Positions 58,752 through 64,000 of a DNA stretch of 64,000 nt are shown in pieces. The stretch is taken from contig NZ_AP023416.1 in NCBI RefSeq assembly GCF_018326305.1, forward strand, positions 620,001-684,000. The letters run 5' to 3'. The notes below the pieces were generated by a model, which was not told where the DNA came from, ran no database searches, and saw only the letters and a list, made by a program, of their open reading frames with translations. The DNA is from Vescimonas fastidiosa. Its GTDB lineage: Bacteria > Bacillota > Clostridia > Oscillospirales > Oscillospiraceae. The position numbers were made by a program, and so were the translations under genes. Each line of letters opens with the position of its first letter. The stretch's first letter is position 1.

Positions 58752-59177
58752 TTACTTGACCAGCTCGGGCTTCTGAGCCTGATGCTCATGCTGCTCACCG
58801 GCATAAATGTGAAGACGCTTCAGGGAGTCCTTGGTGACGATGTTGCGGGGCATCATGCCGCGCACGGCCACACGGACGGCCACCTCGGGCTTTTCCTGCA
58901 TGAGAATGCGGTACTTGGTCTCCTTCAGGCCGCCCACCCAGCCGGAGTGGGTGCGGTAATACTTCTGCTCCATCTTGTTGCCGGTGAGGATGGCCTTGCC
59001 GGCGTTGATGACGATGACATTGTCGCCGCAGTCGGCGTGGGGGGTATAGGTGGGCTTGCCCTTGCCGCGCAGCAGGTCAGCCACGATGACGGCGGTCTTG
59101 CCCAGGGGCTTGCCGGCGGCATCAACGACATACCACTTGCGGACGATATTGCCCTTGTTTGCCATAAAAGTGGACAT
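58752..59177 (-). CDS. rplM: Ribosomal protein L13
   Basis: The 141 residues include [40 protein letters not shown] and [20 protein letters not shown], all standard for L13. GAGGAAAAA lies before ATG. Co-transcribed with rpsI from a consensus promoter about 110 bp upstream; the intervening leader may be an L13-type autoregulatory RNA. Confidence 0.97.
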   Translation of the reverse strand: MSTFMANKGNIVRKWYVVDAAGKPLGKTAVIVADLLRGKGKPTYTPHADCGDNVIVINAGKAILTGNKMEQKYYRTHSGWVGGLKETKYRILMQEKPEVAVRVAVRGMMPRNIVTKDSLKRLHIYAGEQHEHQAQKPELVK

Positions 59178-59285
59178 GGTGTTTTTCCTCCAGTATAATA
59201 ATGTATTGCTTTACTTTTTCATGCTCCCTTGGTAAAATCGGGGGAGAGAGAAAACAAAAATCAATGCGCTCAACGCGCAAAAATA
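59178..59285 (-). promoter_or_regulatory. Possible L13 leader RNA
   Basis: About 105 bp of transcribed leader between the promoter and rplM. It contains a GCGC/GCGC stem-loop near 59260. Many Firmicutes carry an autoregulatory L13 leader here; the identity is inferred from position. Confidence 0.35.
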
Positions 59286-59314
59286 TTTATACCATGTTCG
59301 CGCCCGATTGTCAA
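59286..59314 (-). promoter_or_regulatory. rplM-rpsI promoter
   Basis: On the minus strand TTGACA, 17 bp, TATAAA. A perfect -35 and near-perfect -10, as expected for a ribosomal-protein operon. Confidence 0.8.
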
Positions 59315-59418
59315 GATGAATTTAATTTACGGCGGAAACATCTGCGATTATCTCATGATTTCTTTGATTTTCTCTTAATTTCTTATATCGTAATTTACAT
59401 TTTTCGGAGGGAAAATTT

Positions 59419-60144
59419 ATGCAGCATATTTTGGGACGGGTGCGCCGGTGCGTGGAGGACTACCACATGATCGAGCCCGGGGAAACCGTGGCGGTGGGGG
59501 TGTCCGGCGGCAAGGACAGCCTCTTGACCCTTGTGGCCCTGGCCCGGCTGCGGGCATTCTACCCGGTGGCGTTTCAGGTACACGCTATCACCCTGGAGAC
59601 GGGGACACCGGGGATGTGCTTTGACGCGGTGGCGGATCTGTGCCGGGAGCTGGAGGTGCCTTACACCCGCATCTCCGTACCGGTTTATCAGATCGTCTTT
59701 GAGGAGCGGAAGGAGAAAAATCCCTGCTCCCTGTGCGCCAAGCTCCGCCGGGGAAGCCTGAACACGGCTCTGGGGGAGCTGGGCATATCCAAGATCGCCC
59801 TGGGCCATCACTTCGACGACGCGGTGGAGACCATGCTCATGAACCTGCTCTTTGAGGGTCGCATCGGGTGCTTTCAGCCGGTGACTTACCTGGACCGCAG
59901 CGGTATCACCCAGATACGCCCCCTGCTCTACTGCCACGAGGACGAGGTGCGCCGGGCGGCGGAGCGGCTGAGACTGCCGGTGGTGCAGAATCCGTGCCCC
60001 GCCAACGGCTCCACCCGGCGCCAGGAGGTGAAGGAGCTGCTGGTGCAGCTGGAGCAGCGGTATCCGAACCTGCGGCAGAAGATTTTCGGCGCGGTGCAGC
60101 GGTATCCCCTGTATGGGTGGAATCTGGAGGAGATGGAGAAGTGA
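59419..60144 (+). CDS. TtcA-family tRNA thiolation-type ATPase
   Basis: The 241 residues have the PP-loop GVSGGKDSLLTLVALARLRA, a CSLCAKLRRGSLNTAL motif with two cysteines (TtcA CxxC), GHHFDDAVETMLMNLLFEG and a C-terminal PLYGWNLEEME. TtcA makes 2-thiocytidine at tRNA position 32 with an iron-sulfur cluster. Firmicutes relatives are often annotated as TtcA-like without proof. CGGAGGG precedes the ATG. Confidence 0.85.
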   Translation: MQHILGRVRRCVEDYHMIEPGETVAVGVSGGKDSLLTLVALARLRAFYPVAFQVHAITLETGTPGMCFDAVADLCRELEVPYTRISVPVYQIVFEERKEKNPCSLCAKLRRGSLNTALGELGISKIALGHHFDDAVETMLMNLLFEGRIGCFQPVTYLDRSGITQIRPLLYCHEDEVRRAAERLRLPVVQNPCPANGSTRRQEVKELLVQLEQRYPNLRQKIFGAVQRYPLYGWNLEEMEK

Positions 60145-60170
60145 TCCCGGGAGGGTAAAAAAGGGAAATA

Positions 60171-60212
60171 CGGATTGCCACGACCAGCGTTCGCGCTGGT
60201 CTCGCAATGACA
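60171..60212. repeat. CGGATTGCCAC...CGCAATGACA repeat, copy 3
   Basis: Constant ends around GACCAGCG/CGCTGGTC. Lies after the TtcA-family gene. Confidence 0.8.
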
Positions 60213-60240
60213 TGACTTTTTACAAGGGGTGCGGTGGGAC

Positions 60241-60376
60241 GGGCCGATGTGGGGAGCGAACTGAGCGCTGCCAGTGGCAGAGGGAGCGAAGTGAGCGAGT
60301 GGCCGCGGTCAAAATTTCCAGCGTCCGCCGTAAGGCAGCGCAGAAATTTTGGGCACCGCAACAGGATCATCGGCCC
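60241..60376. repeat. Palindrome with 118-bp insert, copy A
   Basis: GGGCCGATG (60241-60249) and CATCGGCCC (60368-60376) flank exactly 118 bp (60250-60367). The insert contains GAGCGAA...GAGCG repeats and a CAAAATTT/AAATTTTG stem. Copy B is at 62138-62270; the arms occur without insert at 49167. The remaining sequence to 60,520 is a mosaic of GTAGGGGCGG/CCGCCCCTAC-type palindromes. Confidence 0.8.
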
Positions 60377-60524
60377 CTACGGATGCGTTACAAGGAGTGC
60401 GGTACAGTGGGCCGTCGGGGACGCCGGCCCCTACGGAACGGTTTGTAGGGGCGGACGACCCTGTCCGCCCGGCCTGATAACGCAGCGCTTTGTAGGGCAG
60501 GGCCCGCGTGCCCTGTCGGTGCGG

Positions 60525-60568
60525 TGGAAAAAAGAATCCCCAAGTCACGGCTTTGCCGTGACTTGGGG
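60525..60568 (-). terminator. Terminator of the DUF2508-bofA operon
   Basis: CCCCAAGTCACGG and CCGTGACTTGGGG pair around a 5-base loop. On the minus strand they are followed by ATTCTTTTTT, a good intrinsic terminator about 90 bp after bofA. Confidence 0.75.
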
Positions 60569-60579
60569 GACGGGGGATG

Positions 60580-60616
60580 CGGATTGCCACGGGCGCACTG
60601 CACCCTGGCAGTGACA
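60580..60616. repeat. CGGATTGCCAC...GTGACA repeat, copy 4 (diverged)
   Basis: CGGATTGCCAC, a GGGCGC...-type hairpin, then GGCAGTGACA, a diverged form of the family end. Confidence 0.65.
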
Positions 60617-60653
60617 TATTTACAAGCACTTTGCACACACCATATACACTATA

Positions 60654-60920
60654 TTATGTAAGCACCCACTGCACCAGGAGCAGCAGGCCGAAGCCGGGCA
60701 GGCCCAGGATGCCGATGAGGAGGGCGTTGAACCAGTTTAGCCCCAGGGAAAGCCCCGTGACAGAGGTGGTGAGATTCAGCAGCCACACCGCCCCGAAGCC
60801 CAGGGCGGAGTTGAACGCCACCTTCAGCGCCAGCTTCAGCGGCGCGGCGAACAGCCGCAGGCACACCACCACCAGAAACAGCAGCGTGAGGCCCAGGGCG
60901 ATTTTTTCTACGACGGACAT
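60654..60920 (-). CDS. bofA: Pro-sigma-K processing inhibitor BofA-like protein
   Basis: ATG at 60920 (MSVVEKIALGLTLLFLVVVC) has GGGAGGG upstream. The 88 residues have two or three membrane helices and the BofA-type block FNSALGFGAVWLLNLTTSVT, GLNWFNALLIGILGLPGFGL. In Bacillus, BofA inhibits the SpoIVFB protease that activates sigma-K. It overlaps the DUF2508 gene by 13 bp, as in other Firmicutes where the two are neighbours. Confidence 0.88.
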   Translation of the reverse strand: MSVVEKIALGLTLLFLVVVCLRLFAAPLKLALKVAFNSALGFGAVWLLNLTTSVTGLSLGLNWFNALLIGILGLPGFGLLLLVQWVLT

Positions 60921-61213
60921 GAGGGCCCTCCCTTCACATTTCCGGCGGGCATACAGGCGGGCTCTGCCGCCGGCGGCTCCGGGCACCGGGACGGCACGGC
61001 CTGGCCCTGTGCCAGCTTCATTTTGCGCAGCAGGAAGTCATAGCGGGATTTCAGGGCGTTGATGTCGTAGATACCGGCCTCGATGAGACCGGGGTCGGTG
61101 ACATAGTTGAAGCGGTCGTAGGCGAAGTGCAGCTCCCGGGCCGTGTCCCGGAGCTCCCGGCGCAGCTCCAGCAGGCGCAGATCGTGTTCGGCGTTTACAG
61201 GTTGTTTTTTCAT
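60908..61213 (-). CDS. DUF2508 (YaaL-like) protein
   Basis: The 101 residues open MKKQPVNAEHDLRLLELRRE and have FAYDRFNYVTDPGLIEAGIYD and INALKSRYDFLLRKMK, the DUF2508 signature. The C-terminal 30 residues are Pro/Cys-rich (CPEPPAAEPACMPAGN) and longer than in B. subtilis YaaL. The family neighbours bofA and recR. Function unknown. Confidence 0.85.
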   Translation of the reverse strand: MKKQPVNAEHDLRLLELRRELRDTARELHFAYDRFNYVTDPGLIEAGIYDINALKSRYDFLLRKMKLAQGQAVPSRCPEPPAAEPACMPAGNVKGGPSCPS

Positions 61214-61318
61214 ATGCTTCCTCCCGGCACAAGCCTTGGTTTTATTTTACTGTCAGTTTGGCCAATTATGCCGGGGTTTAGTCGGCGGCGAAGATTTTTT
61301 TAGAAAAGGAGAGCTTAT

Positions 61319-61768
61319 ATGGACCACGAAGGGTATATGCGCCAGGCGTTGGACCTGGCCCGGGAGGCAGCGGAGTGCGGCGAGGTGCCCGTGGGCTGCG
61401 TTATCGTGCAGGGAGACCGAGTGGTGGGCCGGGGACGCAACCGCCGGGAGGAAAAGCAGCACACCCAGTCCCACGCGGAGATGGAGGCCATTCGGCAGGC
61501 CAATGAGGCGCTGGGCTCCTGGCGGCTGGACGAGTGTACCCTGTATGTGACATTGGAGCCGTGCCCCATGTGCGCCGGGGCTATTCTCAATGCCCGGATC
61601 CCCAGGGTGTATTACGGCGCCCGGGACCGGGAGATGGGCGCCTGCGGAGGCGTGCTGAACCTGTTTATGGAGGACTTTCCCCAGCGGCCCGCCCTGGTGG
61701 GGGGCATACTGGAGGAGCAGTGCCGGGGTGTGCTGACGGATTTTTTCCGGCGGCTGCGGAAGATTTAA
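61319..61768 (+). CDS. tadA: tRNA-adenosine(34) deaminase
   Basis: The 149 residues carry the zinc-deaminase motifs SHAEMEAIRQANEALG (HAE) and TLEPCPMCAGAILNARI (PCxxC), with VPVGCVIVQGDRVVG ahead. TadA converts A34 to inosine in tRNA-Arg. The start at 61319 follows AAAGGAGAG. It is divergent from the DUF2508-bofA pair, with a 105-bp shared promoter space. Confidence 0.93.
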   Translation: MDHEGYMRQALDLAREAAECGEVPVGCVIVQGDRVVGRGRNRREEKQHTQSHAEMEAIRQANEALGSWRLDECTLYVTLEPCPMCAGAILNARIPRVYYGARDREMGACGGVLNLFMEDFPQRPALVGGILEEQCRGVLTDFFRRLRKI

Positions 61769-61867
61769 TACTTTTTTAATAACTTGCTGCGAACTTTTTT
61801 AATATCCTCTCGGTATGATGGGTACAGTCAAGCAAGACTTTTTCATCATTCTTCCTTTTGACCAAGA

Positions 61868-61910
61868 TAGGCAGAGGACCCGACCTCGGGTACTCTGCCG
61901 TTTGGTTTTT
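61868..61910 (+). terminator. tadA terminator
   Basis: GGCAGAGGACCC (61870-61881) pairs with GGGTACTCTGCC (61888-61899) with one mismatch, followed by GTTTGGTTTTTT. Confidence 0.8.
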
Positions 61911-61919
61911 TAGGGACAC

Positions 61920-62300
61920 CGCAAGGGGCGGGGAGATTATCGGGCGGCGGCACACATGGGTGCCGCCCTACATTATTTTTGTAGGGCAGGGCCCGCGTGC
62001 CCTGCCGGGTAGGTGCGGTGGTTGACGGGCGGCGGGGTGAGGGCACCCCGCCCTACGGAAGCGTATCAAGGGGTGCGGTAAACGGGTCGTCGGGGACGCC
62101 GACCCCTACGGATGTGTTGCAAGGGATGCGGTAAGGCGGGCCGATGTGGGGAGCGAACTGAGCGCTGCCAGTGGCAGAGGAAGCGAAGTGAGCGAGTGGC
62201 CGCGGTCAAAATTTTAAGCGTTCGCCGTAAGGCAGCGCAAAAATTTTGGGCACCGCAACAGGATCATCGTCCCCTACGAGTGGGTTGTAATTTGCGCGGT
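61920..62300. repeat. Mosaic of palindromic intergenic repeats, with insert copy B
   Basis: The space between tadA and spoIID holds successive palindromes ending in CCCTACGG (for example GGCGGCAC/GTGCCGCC, GGGCAGGG/CCCTGCC, GGCGGGGTG/CACCCCGCC, GTCGGGGACGCCGAC) and, at 62138-62270, GGGCCGATG, a 118-bp insert (62147-62264) and CATCG. No gene is supported here. Confidence 0.75.
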
Positions 62301-62362
62301 GGCGTGCGGGGCATTTTTTCTCCTTTGGGCGCATAGAGATAGCACCGAAGGAGATGATACCG

Positions 62363-63346
62363 ATGAAACAAGCCTTGGCGGTGGGAGCGCTGTGGGTCGT
62401 GCTGCTGTTTGGAGGCGCATGGCTCCTGGCGCCCCGGCTGGCGGCAGAGGCAGAGGAGCCCGGGCCGTCGGCGCAGTCGGGCGGGGAGACGCTGGCGGAC
62501 AGCCGGTCTGTTTTACAGGTGTATGACGGGGAGAAAACCGTGGAGATGACCATGGCAGAGTATCTTCCCGGGGTGGTGCGGGGTGAGATGCCCGCCACCT
62601 TTGCCCTGGAGGCCCTGAAGGCCCAGGCGGTGGCGGAGCGGACCTTCATTTATTACCACATGCAGGGCGGGCGCAAGGCGGCCCACCCGGACGCAGATGT
62701 GTGTATGGATTACCGCTGCTGCAACGCCTGGGTGTCCCGGGAGCAGGCAAAAAGCAACTGGGGCGATAACTTTGAGGAATATGATCGAAAAATATTACAA
62801 TCTGTAGAAGAAACGGACGGCCAGGTGATGCTCTATGCGGGCAAGCCCATCCTGGCGGCCTTTCACTCCTCCTCGGCAGGGATCACGGCCAAGAGCGGGG
62901 ATGCGTGGGTGTCGGACCTGCCGTATCTGGTGAGCGTAAAGAGCCCGGAGACGGCGGAGAGCGTACCCAACTATTACAGCGTGAACACATTTACGGCGGA
63001 GCAGTTCCGGGAGAAGATCTTAGCCGAGGAGCCGGAGGCGGTGCTGGAGGGCTCAGCCAAGGGCTGGGTCACGGACCTGCAAAAAAACAGCTCCGGTCGG
63101 GTGGAGTCTGCCACGGTGGGAGGCGTTCCCATCCGGGGGACGCGGCTGCGGAGCATCCTGGGGCTGCGGTCAGCGTGCTTTACGGTGGAGTGCGGGGAGG
63201 AGGACATCACCTTCCGTGTCACAGGCTTCGGACACGGGGTGGGCATGAGCCAGTACGGGGCCGATGCCCTGGCCCGGGAGGGTAAGAGCTGGCAGGAAAT
63301 TTTGCGGTGGTATTACCGGGGCGTGTCTATTGAAACCTGGAAATAG
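62363..63346 (+). CDS. spoIID: Stage II sporulation protein D
   Basis: ATG at 62363 (MKQALAVGALWVVLLFGGAW) is preferred over 62354 because AAGGAG would overlap the earlier codon. One N-terminal membrane helix leads to the SpoIID/LytB domain: MAEYLPGVVRGEMPATFALE, LKAQAVAERTFIYYHMQGG, AAFHSSSAGITAKSGDAWV and GFGHGVGMSQYGADALAREG. SpoIID is a lytic transglycosylase of the engulfment complex DMP. The 327-residue length fits. Confidence 0.94.
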   Translation: MKQALAVGALWVVLLFGGAWLLAPRLAAEAEEPGPSAQSGGETLADSRSVLQVYDGEKTVEMTMAEYLPGVVRGEMPATFALEALKAQAVAERTFIYYHMQGGRKAAHPDADVCMDYRCCNAWVSREQAKSNWGDNFEEYDRKILQSVEETDGQVMLYAGKPILAAFHSSSAGITAKSGDAWVSDLPYLVSVKSPETAESVPNYYSVNTFTAEQFREKILAEEPEAVLEGSAKGWVTDLQKNSSGRVESATVGGVPIRGTRLRSILGLRSACFTVECGEEDITFRVTGFGHGVGMSQYGADALAREGKSWQEILRWYYRGVSIETWK

Positions 63347-63388
63347 TTATGCTATAATACACTAATTAAAGTAAGTATTCACAAAATG

Positions 63389-63419
63389 TTCAGGAAAGCA
63401 GGGGCTTTCCCGGTATAAT
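63389..63419 (+). promoter_or_regulatory. Promoter region of the response-regulator gene with inverted repeat
   Basis: TATAAT at 63414-63419 lies 43 bp before the ATG. Just upstream is GGAAAGC-AGGG-GCTTTCC (63393-63410), a perfect 7-bp inverted repeat covering the -35 area, so a regulator could act there. A second TATAAT occurs at 63353-63358. Confidence 0.5.
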
Positions 63420-63462
63420 AGAAAAAAAGACCGCCCCCGGCGGAAACAAAGGAGGAGCCTCC

Positions 63463-64000
63463 ATGGCACGCAATATTTTGGTGGTTGAGGACGACCGCAA
63501 CATATCCGATCTGATCCGGATGTACATGGAAAAGGAGGGCTTTGAGGTTCGCAGCGCTTATGACGGCGGCAAGGCCATTGAGGAGTTTGAAAAGCAGGCG
63601 CCGGACCTGGTGCTGCTGGACATCATGCTCCCGGTGATGGACGGCTGGGCCGTCTGCAGTAAGATACGCGAGACCAGCAAGGTGCCCATCATCATGCTCA
63701 CCGCCAAAAGCGAGGTGAACGACCGCATCACTGGCCTTGAAATGGGCGCGGACGACTATATCGTCAAGCCCTTTGAGATGAAGGAGCTGATGGCCCGTAT
63801 CAACGCCGTGCTGCGCCGCAGCGAGATCCCCGACGACACCAAGAAAAAGCTGGTGTTCGACAAGCTCATTATCAATCTGGACAGCTATGAGCTGATCGTG
63901 GACGGGAAAAAGGTGGACACGCCCCCCAAGGAGCTGGAGCTGCTGTATCACCTGGCCTCCACGCCCAACCGGGTCTACACCCGCAACCAGCTTCTGGACG
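63463..64000 (+). CDS. OmpR/PhoB-type response regulator (partial at right edge)
   Basis: Frame open from ATG 63463 (after AAAGGAGGAG) to the window end, 179 codons. The receiver domain is complete: MARNILVVEDDRNISDLIRM with the acidic pair, VLLDIMLPVMDGWAVC with the phospho-Asp, IIMLTAKSEVNDRI and VKPFEMKELMAR. A winged-helix DNA-binding domain begins (ELELLYHLASTPNRVYTRNQ). A histidine kinase gene is expected just to the right. Confidence 0.93.
   Translation, partial: MARNILVVEDDRNISDLIRMYMEKEGFEVRSAYDGGKAIEEFEKQAPDLVLLDIMLPVMDGWAVCSKIRETSKVPIIMLTAKSEVNDRITGLEMGADDYIVKPFEMKELMARINAVLRRSEIPDDTKKKLVFDKLIINLDSYELIVDGKKVDTPPKELELLYHLASTPNRVYTRNQLLD

Noticed and set aside
1-64000. CRISPR arrays, tRNA and rRNA genes
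   Set aside because: No regularly spaced direct repeats and no cloverleaf or rRNA-like sequence were noticed; the short repeats found are palindromic intergenic elements with irregular spacing.

Overview
The window looks like chromosome of a spore-forming, gut-type Clostridia (probably Oscillospiraceae or a near relative) carrying a large integrative conjugative element (ICE). Three things support this: sporulation genes spoIIID, bofA and spoIID; GC-rich housekeeping genes with purine-rich Shine-Dalgarno sites; and an ICE core (DUF4315, DUF4366, topB, ArdC-like, TTRAP, ArdA) of the kind common in Firmicutes gut bacteria. No rRNA, tRNA or CRISPR array was seen.

Positions 1 to about 41,168 are the right-hand ICE segment; its left end and most type IV secretion genes lie outside the window. 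The conjugation and leading-region module (1-9,416, plus strand) holds the tail of a NlpC/P60 hydrolase, DUF4315 and DUF4366 proteins, topoisomerase III, a PAPS-reductase-family protein, ArdC-like and ArdA-like antirestriction proteins, a protein with a MutS-I-like segment, and TTRAP. Next come an XRE/SLOG pair (9.5-10.6 kb) and a minus-strand trio of unknown protein, DinG/XPD-type helicase and NYN-domain protein (10.9-15.0 kb), which is the best candidate for an undescribed system. The mobilisation module follows (relaxase, MobC and a likely oriT, 15.5-17.4 kb). A long minus-strand cargo block (17.4-32.6 kb) holds SIMPL, VWA, YolD, ClbS-like, Y-family polymerase, a macro-domain/HTH protein, an AT-rich islet of small genes, flavodoxin, an AlkZ-related protein, a SEC-C protein, zincins and an XRE repressor. 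A divergent promoter with an operator-like palindrome separates it from a plus-strand ImmA-like gene and a zinc-ribbon protein. The element ends with a sigma-like factor behind an attenuator-like leader, a structured non-coding region, and three full-length large serine recombinases plus a small resolvase-fold protein that lacks the catalytic serine.

From about 41,169 the reading resumes in the middle of a fifth serine recombinase. The ICE appears to have inserted into a recombinase gene of an older resident element. After a barstar gene the chromosome proper begins: spoIIID, folA-thyA, a MurE-like ligase, a peptide-type substrate-binding lipoprotein, pgeF and secA on the minus strand; then an XRE gene, a duplicated DUF1538 transporter and a tandem P-II protein on the plus strand.

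A 3.3-kb islet (DUF3848, DUF3021-LytTR pair, HTH-HipA fusion) sits between two copies of the rpsI 3' end and looks like a decayed site-specific insertion at rpsI. After rpsI-rplM come a TtcA-family gene, bofA, a DUF2508 gene, tadA, spoIID and the start of an OmpR-type response regulator. The chromosomal intergenic spaces hold several families of palindromic repeats, including a 118-bp insert found twice inside the loop of a palindrome that occurs empty elsewhere, and duplicated 'ghost' 3' ends of secA and rpsI.
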